Assembly: GCA_900450595.1 (NCBI GenBank)
Contig: UGGS01000001.1
Location: forward strand, 310,001-374,000
From: [Flavobacterium] thermophilum
GTDB taxonomy: Bacteria; Bacillota; Bacilli; Bacillales; Anoxybacillaceae
Length of the DNA stretch: 64,000 nt
Direction of reading: 5' to 3'
A model generated the notes under the pieces. It was given only the letters and a program-made list of their open reading frames with translations, searched no databases and was not told the DNA's origin. Positions within the stretch are counted from its first letter, which is position 1; every line of letters begins with the position of its first letter. A program made the position numbers and the translations under genes. Positions 26,415-37,805 of the stretch are shown piece by piece.

Positions 26415-28391
26415 GTGCTTATCGGAAAGCGATTGAACGACCGCTACAAAATCATCAGCCTGATCGGCGGCGGCGGCATGGCGAATGTCTATTTGGCCCG
26501 CGACATCATTTTGGAGCGCGATGTCGCCGTGAAAGTGCTCCGCCTTGATTTTGCCAACGACGACCGGTTTATTAAACGGTTCCGCCGCGAAGCGCAGGCG
26601 GCGACGAGCTTAAATCATGAGCATATTGTGCCGATTTACGACGTCGGCGAGGAAGAAGGCCTTTATTATATCGTGATGGAGTATGTGCGCGGTTCGACGC
26701 TGAAACAGTACATTCAGCAGCATGCCCCGCTTCCGGTCGAGCGGGCGCTTTGCATCATGGACCAACTGACGTCGGCCATCGCCCATGCCCATGAGAACGG
26801 CATTATCCACCGCGACATTAAACCGCAAAACATTTTGCTTGATGAGCACGGCAACGTGAAAGTGACCGACTTCGGCATCGCGGTGGCGATGAGCGGAACG
26901 ACGATTACACAGACGAACTCGGTGCTCGGTTCGGTTCATTATTTGTCGCCGGAGCAGGCGCGCGGCGGCATTGCCACTGAAAAGTCGGACATTTATTCGC
27001 TTGGCATCGTCATGTTTGAGCTTGTCACCGGCCGGCTGCCGTTTTCCGGCGAATCGGCCGTTTCGATCGTGCTGAAGCATTTGCAGGCGGAAACGCCGTC
27101 GCCCAAGGCGTGGAATCCCGACATTCCGCAAAGCGTCGAAAATATTATTTTAAAAGCGACGGCGAAAGACCCGTTTTACCGCTATGAATCGGCGCGCGCC
27201 ATGAACGAGGACATCCGGACGGCGCTGGACCCGAGGCGGCGCAATGAGGCCAAATTCACGATCCCGGATGACGGCGATGAAGCGACGAAGGCCATCCCGA
27301 TCATAAAACATCCGGAAAGCGCCGCGCTTGAGCCGGAGACGCTTGTCTATGAGGAAAAGGCGAACGAGCCGGCCAAAGCGGATGACGAGCCAAAGGCGAA
27401 GCCGAAACGGAAGCGGGTCTGGATCGCCTGGCTTGCCGCCGTCATCCTATTGCTTGGAGCGGCCGGCGTGAGCGCGCTCACATGGATTCCGGACGTGTTC
27501 TTTCCAAAGGAAGTGACGGTGCCGGATGTCGTCAATAAAGACTATGACGAAGCTGTTGAACAGTTGTCGGCGCTCGGCTTGGAAATCAAAGACACGATCG
27601 ATGTCGAAGATGATGCAATAGAAGAAGGAAAAGTCGTGCGCACCGACCCGGAAGCCGGAATGACGGTGAAGCAAGGGGCCGGCATTGTCATCTATAAGAG
27701 CGCCGGCAAAAAGAAAATCGAGTTTCCAAGCTTTATCGGCGACGATATTTCGACCGCCGAGGAGGAGCTGCGCGCGGAAGGGTTCACTCGCATTACGCGC
27801 AACGGCCGCCATAGCGATAAGCCGGAAGGGACGATTTTGGATCAATATCCGTACGCCGGCGATGAAGTCGTGCCGAGCGAAACGGAAGTGATGTTCACGG
27901 TCAGCCTCGGTCCGGAAACCGTAACGCTCAAAGACTTGAGCGGCTATACGGAAAAAAGTGTGCGCGACTACGGCGAAGACCAAGGGCTGCGCATTGAAGT
28001 GAAGTACGAGTATTCCGATGAAGTGCCGAAAGGGCTTGTCATCTCGCAAACTCCGGCAGCCAATGAGCAGGTGGAAAAAGGCGAGACTGTTACGGTCGTC
28101 ATTTCCCGCGGCCCGGAGCCGAAGCCATCCAAAACGGTCATCAAAGAAATCGTCATCCCATACGAGCCGGCGGAAAACGGACAGGTGGTGGAAGCCCAGC
28201 TTTACATTCAAGATGCGAACCATAACATGACAACGCCATATAAAACGTATCGGCTGACAGGGCCGGCCACGGAGATCGTAGAGTTTGAAATTCCATACGG
28301 GGAGACGGCGTATTATCGCGTTATTGTCAACAATGTTGTCAAAGACGAAGGATCGATTCCATATCCAGAACACGGCGGAAAAAAGGAGTGA
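26415..28391 (+). CDS. prkC: serine/threonine protein kinase PrkC with PASTA repeats
   Basis: 658 residues. Membrane sensor kinase that responds to peptidoglycan fragments and promotes spore germination and stationary-phase survival. Hanks-type kinase domain (~1-270): GGGGMANVYLARD, Lys in DVAVKVL (~40), HRDIKPQNILLD (~132), DFGIAVAM. One membrane segment (~334-356, WIAWLAAVILLLGAAGVSAL). Outside: three PASTA domains (~363-567) and a C-terminal Ig-like region. GTG at 26415 gives MLIGKRLNDRYK, matching the family start; a GTG at 26406 lies against the ribosome site. Confidence 0.95.
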   Translation: MLIGKRLNDRYKIISLIGGGGMANVYLARDIILERDVAVKVLRLDFANDDRFIKRFRREAQAATSLNHEHIVPIYDVGEEEGLYYIVMEYVRGSTLKQYIQQHAPLPVERALCIMDQLTSAIAHAHENGIIHRDIKPQNILLDEHGNVKVTDFGIAVAMSGTTITQTNSVLGSVHYLSPEQARGGIATEKSDIYSLGIVMFELVTGRLPFSGESAVSIVLKHLQAETPSPKAWNPDIPQSVENIILKATAKDPFYRYESARAMNEDIRTALDPRRRNEAKFTIPDDGDEATKAIPIIKHPESAALEPETLVYEEKANEPAKADDEPKAKPKRKRVWIAWLAAVILLLGAAGVSALTWIPDVFFPKEVTVPDVVNKDYDEAVEQLSALGLEIKDTIDVEDDAIEEGKVVRTDPEAGMTVKQGAGIVIYKSAGKKKIEFPSFIGDDISTAEEELRAEGFTRITRNGRHSDKPEGTILDQYPYAGDEVVPSETEVMFTVSLGPETVTLKDLSGYTEKSVRDYGEDQGLRIEVKYEYSDEVPKGLVISQTPAANEQVEKGETVTVVISRGPEPKPSKTVIKEIVIPYEPAENGQVVEAQLYIQDANHNMTTPYKTYRLTGPATEIVEFEIPYGETAYYRVIVNNVVKDEGSIPYPEHGGKKE

Positions 28392-28395
28392 GGCT

Positions 28396-29277
28396 ATGGC
28401 AGAAGGGCAAATCATCAAAGCGTTGAGCGGATTTTATTACGTGCTCTCGGAAGGGAATGTGTTTCAGTGCCGCGGGCGCGGTGTGTTTCGCAAGCAAAAA
28501 GTGACGCCGCTTGTCGGCGACCGCGTTGTCTTTACGGCGACAAGCGAGACGGAAGGCTACATTTTGGACATTCGCGAGCGGCAAAATGAACTGGTGCGGC
28601 CGCCGATCGCCAACGTCGAGCAGGCGATTTTAGTTTTTTCTGCCGTAAGCCCGGACTTTAGCGCCAAGCTGTTGGACCGCTTTCTCGTCTTAATCGAATC
28701 GAAGGAAATTGCGCCGATTATCGTCATTAGCAAAATGGATTTGCTCGATGGCGAGGCGAAAGACGCGATCGCCCGTTATGCAGGTGATTACCGGCGCATT
28801 GGCTATGAGGTGATTGAGACGTCGGCCGTGACAAAAGACGGCCTCGATAAGCTGGCGGCGCACCTGCGCGGCCGCGTCTCGGTCGTTGCCGGACAGTCCG
28901 GCGTCGGCAAGTCATCGCTGTTAAATGCGCTTCGCCCGGATTTGCGGCTGAAAACCGGCGATATTTCCACCCATTTAGGGCGCGGCAAACATACGACCCG
29001 CCACGTCGAGCTGCTGGAGGTGGCCGGCGGGCTCGTCGCCGACACACCGGGGTTTAGCGCCCTCGAGTTCGACGATATTGAACTTGACGAGCTGCCGCGC
29101 TATTTTCCGGAATTCCGGGAATACGGAGAAGAGTGCAAGTTCCGCGGCTGCCTTCATGTGGCCGAACCGAAATGTGCGGTCCGCGAGGCGGCTGAGGCCG
29201 GGGACATTCCGCCGTACCGCTACGACCATTATTTAAGTTTTGTTGCGGAAATGAAAGAACGAAAGCCGAGGTATTGA
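28396..29277 (+). CDS. rsgA: ribosome small subunit-dependent GTPase RsgA (CpgA)
   Basis: 293 residues. Circularly permuted GTPase that checks late 30S assembly; a PrkC target in B. subtilis, consistent with its place after prkC. OB fold at the N-terminus, then G4-like SKMDLL (~112), G1 GQSGVGKSSLLNAL (~165), G3 DTPGFSALEF (~216), and a C-terminal zinc knuckle with ECKFRGCLHVAEPKC. ATG 28396 has AAAGGAG 7 bases upstream; the frame is open well into prkC but without a site. Three bases before rpe. Confidence 0.95.
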   Translation: MAEGQIIKALSGFYYVLSEGNVFQCRGRGVFRKQKVTPLVGDRVVFTATSETEGYILDIRERQNELVRPPIANVEQAILVFSAVSPDFSAKLLDRFLVLIESKEIAPIIVISKMDLLDGEAKDAIARYAGDYRRIGYEVIETSAVTKDGLDKLAAHLRGRVSVVAGQSGVGKSSLLNALRPDLRLKTGDISTHLGRGKHTTRHVELLEVAGGLVADTPGFSALEFDDIELDELPRYFPEFREYGEECKFRGCLHVAEPKCAVREAAEAGDIPPYRYDHYLSFVAEMKERKPRY

Positions 29278-29280
29278 ACG

Positions 29281-29937
29281 ATGATTCGAATTGCGCCATC
29301 GATTTTGTCAGCTGATTTTGCCCGTTTGGCCGAGGAAATCCGTTCGGTGGAAGAAGGCGGAGCCGATTGGCTTCATGTCGATGTCATGGACGGACGGTTC
29401 GTGCCGAATATCACGATCGGGCCGCCGGTCGTTGCCGCCATTCGCCCGGTGACGAAGCTGCCGCTTGACGTTCATTTAATGATCGCCGACCCTGACCGAT
29501 ACATTCCGGCGTTCGCCAAAGCCGGGGCGGACATCATCTCCGTCCACGCCGAGGCGTGCGTGCATTTGCACCGGACGATTCACTTTATTAAAGAGCAAGG
29601 TGTCAAGGCCGGGGTCGTGTTGAATCCTCATACGCCGGTTGAGACAATCCGCCATGTCATCGCCGACGTCGATCTTGTCCTATTGATGACAGTCAACCCG
29701 GGGTTTGGCGGGCAGGCGTTCATTCCGTCCGTCGTGCCGAAAATTCGCGAAGTCGCCCGTTTGGCCGGCGAACAAAACAAGGCGCTGGACATCGAAGTGG
29801 ACGGCGGCGTCAACGCGAAAACAGCGCCGCTTTGCGCCGAAGCCGGGGCGAATGTGCTCGTCGCCGGGTCGGCCATTTACAATGAGGCGGACCGGGCGGC
29901 GGCCATTCGCGCTTTGCGAGAAGCGTGCGCCAAGTAG
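29281..29937 (+). CDS. rpe: ribulose-phosphate 3-epimerase
   Basis: 218 residues, TIM barrel. Interconverts ribulose-5-P and xylulose-5-P in the pentose phosphate pathway. Metal-binding and catalytic motifs: APSILSADF, LHVDVMDGRFVPN (His, Asp), LDVHLMI, TVNPGFGGQ and DIEVDGGV (catalytic Asp). Separated by only three bases from rsgA. About 115 bases follow before thiN, with a weak AAAGCC / GGCTTTTT hairpin (about 29994-30022) that may be an inefficient terminator. Confidence 0.95.
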   Translation: MIRIAPSILSADFARLAEEIRSVEEGGADWLHVDVMDGRFVPNITIGPPVVAAIRPVTKLPLDVHLMIADPDRYIPAFAKAGADIISVHAEACVHLHRTIHFIKEQGVKAGVVLNPHTPVETIRHVIADVDLVLLMTVNPGFGGQAFIPSVVPKIREVARLAGEQNKALDIEVDGGVNAKTAPLCAEAGANVLVAGSAIYNEADRAAAIRALREACAK

Positions 29938-30051
29938 AGAACAGGCTCTTGCATCCGGCAGCCGCTGCAACGGTAGGCGGTGAGCGCCGGAAAAGCCAGA
30001 CAAGGCGAAACAAGGCTTTTTCTTATTGAAAAAGGCGAAGGGGGAAGGGGA

Positions 30052-30702
30052 ATGGTGATCCATATTGTCGGCGGCGGCCCGCGTGAGCTTCTCCCTAGCT
30101 TGCGCCGCTATGACGGCGCGGATGTGCATTGGGTCGGCGTCGACCGCGGCACAACGGCGCTGCTTGAAGCCGGCCTCCAGCCGGTGCGGGCGTTTGGCGA
30201 TTTCGATTCCGTGCCGGCTGAAGAAGTGGCCAAGCTTCAGCAAATGCTTCCGGATTTGGAAATATGGCCGGCAGAAAAAGACAAAACAGATATGGAGATC
30301 GCCCTTGATTGGGCGGTGGAACAGGACGCCTGCCACATCCGTCTGTTTGGCGCCACCGGCGGACGGCTTGACCATCTGTTTGGCAATGTCGAGCTGTTGC
30401 TGAAATACGCCGGCCGGCCGATTGAAATCGTCGACCGGCAAAATGTGTTGACCGTCCATCTGCCCGGCGTGCATACGATCACACGCGACGATCGATACCG
30501 CTATGTGTCTTACATCCCGATTTCTGAAACGGTGGCGGGGCTCACGCTTATTGGATTTAAATATCCATTGGCCGACTGTCATATTTCCCGCGGTTCCACA
30601 CTATGTATTAGTAACGAACTTATCCAATCTTCCGGTACTTTTTCGTTTTCGGAAGGCATATTAATGATGATAAGGAGCAGCGATTTTGCCGGCTGTCCGT
30701 AG
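30052..30702 (+). CDS. thiN: thiamine pyrophosphokinase
   Basis: 216 residues. Transfers pyrophosphate from ATP to thiamine, giving TPP directly. N-terminal ATP-binding fold with VGVDRGTTALLEAG and the metal motif FGDFDSV (~48-54), then AEKDKTDMEIALDWA and GATGGRLDHLFGN. C-terminal beta domain binds thiamine. Start at 30052 supported by GGGGAAGGGG just upstream; the longer frame is not. No TPP riboswitch is seen. Confidence 0.93.
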   Translation: MVIHIVGGGPRELLPSLRRYDGADVHWVGVDRGTTALLEAGLQPVRAFGDFDSVPAEEVAKLQQMLPDLEIWPAEKDKTDMEIALDWAVEQDACHIRLFGATGGRLDHLFGNVELLLKYAGRPIEIVDRQNVLTVHLPGVHTITRDDRYRYVSYIPISETVAGLTLIGFKYPLADCHISRGSTLCISNELIQSSGTFSFSEGILMMIRSSDFAGCP

Positions 30703-30785
30703 TTGCGATTGGTCAGCAACGGAATATACTGGATAAGGAAATGGCGGGAAGCGCGTGATATGACGGGTGTGAGGAGGGAATCGGG

Positions 30786-30866
30786 ATGAAGTTTTATACG
30801 ATCAAGCTGCCGAAATTTTTAGGCGGAATTGTGCGGGCAGTGTTGAACGCGTTTAAAAAAGGGTAA
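30786..30866 (+). CDS. spoVM: stage V sporulation protein SpoVM
   Basis: 26-residue amphipathic peptide MKFYTIKLPKFLGGIVRAVL followed by NAFKKG. SpoVM marks the convex forespore surface and anchors SpoIVA, the base of the spore coat. Nearly every position of the B. subtilis peptide is kept, including the Pro9 that shapes curvature sensing. GAGGAGGG precedes the ATG. It lies between thiN and rpmB exactly as in B. subtilis. I could not place a convincing sigma-E promoter by eye. Confidence 0.97.
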   Translation: MKFYTIKLPKFLGGIVRAVLNAFKKG

Positions 30867-30867
30867 G

Positions 30868-30897
30868 AAAAAAGCACCATTTTTGGTGCTTTTTTTG
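30868..30897. terminator. bidirectional terminator between spoVM and rpmB
   Basis: AAAAAAGCACCA / TGGTGCTTTTTT stem with a short T loop. T runs on both strands, so it can end both the spoVM transcript and the convergent rpmB transcript. Confidence 0.93.
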
Positions 30898-30905
30898 TTG
30901 AACGG

Positions 30906-31091
30906 TTAGACGCGTTTCACTTTTCCGGATTTCAGGGCGCGCGCCGAAACCCAAACGCGTTTCGGTTTGCCGTCGACTAAAATGCGCACTTTTTGCAAGT
31001 TGGCTTTCCACGTGCGGCGGCTGGCGTTCATGGCGTGCGAACGTGTGTTGCCGAACGATTTTTTCTTGCCGGTAATGAAGCATTTCGCCAT
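30906..31091 (-). CDS. rpmB: 50S ribosomal protein L28
   Basis: 61 residues beginning [20 protein letters not shown], then [20 protein letters not shown] and ending [13 protein letters not shown], a standard L28. Only one N-terminal Cys, so no complete zinc ribbon. GGAGGG (complement of the bases around 31097-31102) lies upstream. Single gene on the minus strand, convergent with spoVM and divergent from yloU, as in B. subtilis. A TATAAT on the minus strand (31132-31137) may be its -10; no matching -35 is evident. Confidence 0.95.
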   Translation of the reverse strand: MAKCFITGKKKSFGNTRSHAMNASRRTWKANLQKVRILVDGKPKRVWVSARALKSGKVKRV

Positions 31092-31198
31092 CGTTTTTCC
31101 CTCCTTGCTTTTACATCCCTCTAAAAACACTATTATAATTTATCATACAACGGAAGGGATTGCAATAGACGCGCTCTTTCTCTTTCAAGAAAATGTCC

Positions 31199-31282
31199 TT
31201 GACATATATTTCAGTTTTCGGCTAAATAATACTAGTGGGCGGCCGGGAAGCGCTTTGAAAACAGAAAACGTTATAGTACAAT
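31199..31282 (+). promoter_or_regulatory. two candidate sigma-A promoters for the yloU-yloV operon
   Basis: Upstream: TTGACA (31199-31204), 18 bases, TAAATA (31223-31228). Downstream: TTGAAA (31255-31260), 16 bases, TACAAT (31277-31282). The second lies 38 bases before the yloU start. Both were read by eye. Confidence 0.6.
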
Positions 31283-31320
31283 GGGGGTAGCTGTGCGAGA
31301 TACGCAAAGGGGGAACGAAC

Positions 31321-31683
31321 ATGTCAATTGAATGGCAAACAAAATATGGGCGCATTGAAATTGCCAATGAGGTCATTGCCATGATTGCCGGGGGAGCGGC
31401 CGTCGATTGCTACGGCATTGTCGGAATGGCGTCGAAAAATCAAATTCGCGACGGGCTGTCGGAAATTTTGCGCCGTGAGAACTTTTCCAAAGGAGTTATC
31501 GTCCGCGAGGAAAACGGCGAAGTACATATCGACATGTACATCATCGTCAGTTACGGGACGAAAATTTCCGAAGTCGCCCACAATGTGCAGTCGAAAGTGA
31601 AATATACACTCGATCAGACGCTTGGATTGGCGGTTCAGTCCATCAACATTTACGTCCAAGGGGTTCGGGTGGTGAATCCGTAG
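31321..31683 (+). CDS. yloU: Asp23/Gls24 family envelope stress protein YloU
   Basis: 120 residues of the Asp23/Gls24 (DUF322) family. Core motifs: YGRIEIANEVIAMIAGGAAV, CYGIVGMASKNQIRDGL and the C-terminal VNIYVQGVRV-like stretch (SINIYVQGVRVVNP). Family members are cytosolic or membrane-associated and linked to cell-envelope stress; the YloU role is not defined. Precedes yloV by 17 bases, a pairing conserved across Firmicutes. Confidence 0.92.
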   Translation: MSIEWQTKYGRIEIANEVIAMIAGGAAVDCYGIVGMASKNQIRDGLSEILRRENFSKGVIVREENGEVHIDMYIIVSYGTKISEVAHNVQSKVKYTLDQTLGLAVQSINIYVQGVRVVNP

Positions 31684-31700
31684 TAAGGGGGAATCAGCCG

Positions 31701-33371
31701 GTGGCAATGAGGACGCTTGACGGAAGACGGTTTGCCGATATGGTGCAGCAAGGAGCCGCGCATTTGGCGAACAACGCCAAGGCGGTCGATGCGCTGAACG
31801 TCTTTCCGGTTCCAGATGGCGATACAGGAACAAACATGAACTTGTCGATGACGTCCGGAGCGAAAGAAGTGAAGGCGCATGCCTCCGACCATATCGGCAA
31901 CGTCGCCGCGGCGCTGGCGAAAGGATTGTTGATGGGGGCGCGCGGCAATTCCGGCGTTATTTTGTCGCAGTTGTTCCGCGGGTTTGCCAAAGCGGTGGAA
32001 GGCAAACCGCAAGTGGACGGCTTCGAATTTGCCGCCGCCCTGCAAGCGGGGGTCGATACGGCCTATAAGGCGGTGATGAAGCCGGTCGAAGGAACGATCC
32101 TCACCGTAGCGAGAGAGGCGGCGCGCAAGGCAATTGAAACAGCGAAAAAAGATCGCGATGTCGTAGCGGTGATGGAAGCGGCGCTTGCGGAGGCGAAAGC
32201 CGCGCTCAAGCGCACGCCGGAGCTGCTGCCGGTCTTAAAGGAAGTCGGGGTTGTCGACAGCGGCGGCCAAGGGCTTGTGTACGTGTACGAAGGATTCCTT
32301 GCCGCTTTGAAAGGAGAAGCTGTCAGCACCGCTCCCGCCGAAGTGCCGATGGAAGAGCTTGTAAAGATGGCTCATCATCAAAGCGTGCAAAGCCATATTC
32401 ATACCGACGAAATTGAGTTTGGCTACTGTACGGAATTCATGGTTCGGTTTGAGAAGGACAAACTGGCCCAGCATCCGTTTTCCGAAGAAGTGTTTCGCCG
32501 CGACTTGAGCCGATTTGGCGATTCTTTGCTTGTCGTCGCCGACGACGAGCTTGTCAAAGTGCACATCCATTCGGAAACGCCGGGCGAGGTGTTGACCTAC
32601 GGCCAGCGCTACGGAAGTCTCATCAACATTAAAATTGAAAACATGCGCGAACAGCATGCCAACATCGTCGGCAAAGAGGCGGAACGGCCGCTGCAAGCCG
32701 GCGCGGAAGAAGCGAAGCCGTACGGCATCGTTGCCGTCGCGATGGGCGCCGGCGTGGCCGAATTGTTTCAAAGCATCGGCGCGCACGCGGTCATTGAAGG
32801 CGGACAGACGATGAACCCAAGCACCGAAGAAATCGCGGAGGCCATTCGCCGCGTCAACGCGGAGACGGTGTTCGTGCTGCCGAACAACAAAAATGTCGTG
32901 ATGGCGGCCAAACAAGCGGCCGAGCTTTCCGAGCGGCAGGTGATCGTCATCCCATCGAAAACCGTTCCGCAAGGCATGGCGGCGCTCTTGGCGTTCAATC
33001 CAGCGCAGTCAGCCGAGCAAAACGAGAGGGCGATGACGGCGGCGCTTTCGCGGGTGAAAACGGGGCAAGTGACGTTTTCCGTGCGCGATACAACAATCGA
33101 TGGCGTCGAAATCGAAAAAGGCGACTACATGGGGCTGTTCGATGACCGCATCGTCGTCGCCGATAAGGACAAGTTGGCCGTGACGAAGCGGCTGCTTGAT
33201 GCGCTCATTGACGAGGAAAGTGAAATTGTCACCATTTTGTACGGTGAGGATGCGACCAAAGTGGAAGTGGAAACTGTTGTCGCCTATCTGGAAACGGAAT
33301 ATGATGGAGTGGAAGTCGAAGTGCACAACGGCCGGCAGCCGCTCTATCCGTTTATCATTTCCGTCGAATAA
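31701..33371 (+). CDS. yloV: DAK2-domain fatty acid kinase FakA-like protein YloV
   Basis: 556 residues. In S. aureus FakA phosphorylates fatty acids held by FakB (DegV) proteins for incorporation into phospholipid. N-terminal DhaL/DAK2 nucleotide-binding domain with ALNVFPVPDGDTGTNMNLSM and GARGNSGVILSQLFRGF; middle region HIHTDEIEFGYCTEFMV; C-terminal DegV-like part. GTG at 31701 is chosen: AAGGGGG is 9 bases upstream and the protein then starts MAMRTLDGRRF, aligning with the B. subtilis start. No fakB is in the window. Confidence 0.92.
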   Translation: MAMRTLDGRRFADMVQQGAAHLANNAKAVDALNVFPVPDGDTGTNMNLSMTSGAKEVKAHASDHIGNVAAALAKGLLMGARGNSGVILSQLFRGFAKAVEGKPQVDGFEFAAALQAGVDTAYKAVMKPVEGTILTVAREAARKAIETAKKDRDVVAVMEAALAEAKAALKRTPELLPVLKEVGVVDSGGQGLVYVYEGFLAALKGEAVSTAPAEVPMEELVKMAHHQSVQSHIHTDEIEFGYCTEFMVRFEKDKLAQHPFSEEVFRRDLSRFGDSLLVVADDELVKVHIHSETPGEVLTYGQRYGSLINIKIENMREQHANIVGKEAERPLQAGAEEAKPYGIVAVAMGAGVAELFQSIGAHAVIEGGQTMNPSTEEIAEAIRRVNAETVFVLPNNKNVVMAAKQAAELSERQVIVIPSKTVPQGMAALLAFNPAQSAEQNERAMTAALSRVKTGQVTFSVRDTTIDGVEIEKGDYMGLFDDRIVVADKDKLAVTKRLLDALIDEESEIVTILYGEDATKVEVETVVAYLETEYDGVEVEVHNGRQPLYPFIISVE

Positions 33372-33383
33372 TATGTTAAAATA

Positions 33384-33412
33384 ATAGAAGGGAGCATTCC
33401 CTTCTATTTTTT
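33384..33412 (+). terminator. rho-independent terminator after yloV
   Basis: ATAGAAGGGA / TCCCTTCTAT stem with GCAT loop and a T run, 12 bases after the yloV stop. Confidence 0.92.
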
Positions 33413-33435
33413 ATGCGAACGGAGGAAAGGCACCG

Positions 33436-34098
33436 ATGAAATATAAAAGCGTCTTTGACATCATCGGCCCGGTGATGGTCGGACCGTCAAGCTCGCATAC
33501 CGCCGGGGCGGCGCGCATCGGCCTCGTCGCGCGCAAGCTGTTTGGAAGACAGCCTGAATGGGCGCGCATCTCGTTTTACGGCTCGTTTGCCGAAACGTAC
33601 CGGGGGCATGGGACCGATGTGGCCATCGTCGCCGGGCTGCTTGGATTTGATACGTTTGATGAGCGCATCCCGGACGCTCTGGCGATCGCTCAGGCTGCGG
33701 GAATGGACGTCTCGTTTTCCGCCGAAGAGGCGATTCCGCATCACCCGAACACGGCGCGTGTGCGCATTGGCGACGGAAAAGGGGAGCTTGAGCTTGTCGG
33801 CGTGTCCATTGGCGGAGGGAAAATTGAAATCATCGAGTTAAACGGGTTCGAGTTAAAGTTGTCGGGCCATCACCCAGCGCTATTAATCATGCATAACGAC
33901 CGTTACGGGACGATCGGGGCGGTGGCCAGCGCGCTGGCGAAGCATGCCATTAATATCGGCCATATGGAAGTATCGCGCAAGGAAAAAGGGAAGGAAGCGC
34001 TGATGACGATCGAAGTCGATCAACCGTTGACCGACGAGCTTTTGCAAGAGTTGGAGCAGCTGCCTAACATTATTCAAGTAACCAAACTCGTTGATTAA
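33436..34098 (+). CDS. sdaAB: L-serine dehydratase, beta subunit
   Basis: 220 residues. With SdaAA forms the iron-sulfur L-serine deaminase (serine to pyruvate and ammonia). Begins YKSVFDIIGPVMVGPSSSHT, the substrate-loop motif of the family, with HGTDVAIVAGLLGFD; residues ~148-220 form an ACT domain (GAVASALAKHAINIGHMEVS). GGAGGAAAG precedes the ATG. Ends 67 bases before sdaAA. Confidence 0.95.
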   Translation: MKYKSVFDIIGPVMVGPSSSHTAGAARIGLVARKLFGRQPEWARISFYGSFAETYRGHGTDVAIVAGLLGFDTFDERIPDALAIAQAAGMDVSFSAEEAIPHHPNTARVRIGDGKGELELVGVSIGGGKIEIIELNGFELKLSGHHPALLIMHNDRYGTIGAVASALAKHAINIGHMEVSRKEKGKEALMTIEVDQPLTDELLQELEQLPNIIQVTKLVD

Positions 34099-34165
34099 AG
34101 CGAAAGCGGTTCCATGTTTTGCGAAGACAGCCATGATGACGGACAGGAAGGATGGGGAAAAGAGA

Positions 34166-35046
34166 ATGTTTCGCAATGTTGCCGAGCTTGTTGCATTGGC
34201 GGAAAAAGAGCAAATCAAAATCGCTGAGGTGATGATCCGCCAAGAAGTCGAAGTGAGCGGGCGCAGCCGGGAGGAGATTATGGCGCAAATGGAGCGCCAC
34301 CTCGAAGTGATGGAGCGGGCTGTTGAAAGAGGGCTGCAAGGAGTCGTTTCCCGCTCGGGGCTGACAGGCGGCGATGCGGTGCGGGTGCAGCGCTATATCG
34401 AGCAGGGCCGCTTTTTGTCCGGGGAAACGATTTTGGATGCCGTCAGCAAAGCCATGGCGACAAATGAAGTGAACGCGGCCATGGGCGTCATTTGTGCGAC
34501 GCCGACAGCGGGCTCAGCCGGCGTTGTCCCCGGGACGCTGTTTGCCGTGAAAGAGCGGTTGAAGCCGACGAGAAAAGAAATGGTCGAATTTTTGTTCACC
34601 GCTGGGGCGTTCGGCTATGTCGTCGCCAACAATGCTTCCATCTCAGGGGCGGCCGGCGGCTGTCAAGCCGAAGTCGGTTCGGCAGCCGGCATGGCGGCTG
34701 CGGCGCTCGTTGAGCTGGCCGGCGGAACGCCTGCTCAAGCAGCCGAAGCGATGGCGATCGCCTTAAAAAATATGCTAGGATTAGTATGTGATCCTGTCGC
34801 TGGCTTGGTCGAAGTGCCGTGCGTCAAACGGAATGCGATGGGGGCGGCCAACGCCATGATCGCTGCTGATATGGCGCTGGCCGGTGTAAAAAGCCGCATT
34901 CCGTGTGATGAAGTGATCGAGGCGATGTATCGCATCGGCGCGGCCATGCCGGTGGCGCTGAAAGAAACTGCGCAAGGGGGGTTGGCCGCGACGCCGACCG
35001 GCCGCGCCATCGCGGCCCGCATTTTCGGCGCTTCTGCGGCATCGAA

Positions 35047-35050
<4 letters not shown>
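34166..35050 (+). CDS. sdaAA: L-serine dehydratase, alpha subunit
   Basis: 294 residues, catalytic iron-sulfur subunit. The conserved Cys residues for the [4Fe-4S] cluster appear in SGAAGGCQAEVGSA and LGLVCDPVAGLVEVPCVKRN; ATPTAGSAGVVPG is the serine-binding region. Start at 34166 (MFRNVAELV) set by the family N-terminus and a GGAAGGATGGGG site; the frame is open 25 codons upstream without support. Overlaps recG by four bases. Confidence 0.95.
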
Positions 35051-37095
<2,045 letters not shown>

Positions 37096-37136
37096 TAGGC
37101 AGGCGGCAAAATGTGGCCGCTTTTCACTTTTTCTGC

Positions 37137-37165
37137 TTGCATTCCGTTTTTTGATATTATATATT
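37137..37165 (+). promoter_or_regulatory. sigma-A promoter of fapR-plsX-fabD-fabG
   Basis: TTGCAT (37137-37142), 17 bases, TATATT (37160-37165). The expected start site lies inside the FapR operator immediately downstream. Confidence 0.65.
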
Positions 37166-37169
37166 ACTT

Positions 37170-37186
37170 TTAGTACCTAGTCATAA
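37170..37186. promoter_or_regulatory. FapR operator
   Basis: TTAGTACCTAGTCATAA, close to the known FapR box (TTAGTACCTNNTNCTAA). It begins four bases after the -10 element, so bound FapR would block initiation of the fatty-acid operon; malonyl-CoA releases FapR. This gives autoregulation of fapR. Confidence 0.85.
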
Positions 37187-37208
37187 AACCGGACGGTGTA
37201 ACGAATCG

Positions 37209-37805
37209 ATGAGAAAAAGCAAACGCGAACGGCAACGGCTGCTGCAGGAGACGATCCGGGAAAATCCGTTTATTACCGACGAAGAGCTGGCAGAAAAGTT
37301 CTCAGTCAGCGTGCAGACGATCCGCCTCGACCGGCTTGAACTGTCGATTCCGGAGCTGCGCGAGCGCATTAAACATGTCGCCCGCCAGTCGTTCGCGGAT
37401 AAAGTGCGGGCGCTGCCGCTTGAGGAAGTGATCGGCGATATTATCGACATTGAGCCGGATGAGAGCGCCATTTCCATTTTCGATGTGAAAGAAGATCATG
37501 TGTTCCGGCGCACCCGCATCGCCCGCGGCCATCATTTGTTCGCCCAGGCGAATTCGCTCGCCGTTGCCGTAATCCATGACGAATTGGCGCTGACGGCGAA
37601 AGCGACGATCCGCTTTGTTCGTCAAGTCAAGGAAGGCGAACGGGTGGTGGCGAAGGCGAAGGTGACCGGCAAAACGGCGAACGGGCGCACGATTGTCGAC
37701 GTAAACAGCTACGTCGGCCAAGAGCTCGTGTTTTCCGGAACGTTCGAAATGTATCGTTCAAACATAGAGAAAAAGGACGGCGACAGCAATGAACATCGTG
37801 ATTGA
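37209..37805 (+). CDS. fapR: fatty acid and phospholipid biosynthesis repressor FapR
   Basis: 198 residues. N-terminal DeoR-like helix-turn-helix ([20 protein letters not shown], ~18-37), linker helix, and a hot-dog effector domain (~residues 75-190) that binds malonyl-CoA, with [19 protein letters not shown] and [21 protein letters not shown] 37209 matches the B. subtilis start. First gene of the lipid operon, with its own operator upstream; overlaps plsX by 17 bases. Confidence 0.95.
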   Translation: MRKSKRERQRLLQETIRENPFITDEELAEKFSVSVQTIRLDRLELSIPELRERIKHVARQSFADKVRALPLEEVIGDIIDIEPDESAISIFDVKEDHVFRRTRIARGHHLFAQANSLAVAVIHDELALTAKATIRFVRQVKEGERVVAKAKVTGKTANGRTIVDVNSYVGQELVFSGTFEMYRSNIEKKDGDSNEHRD

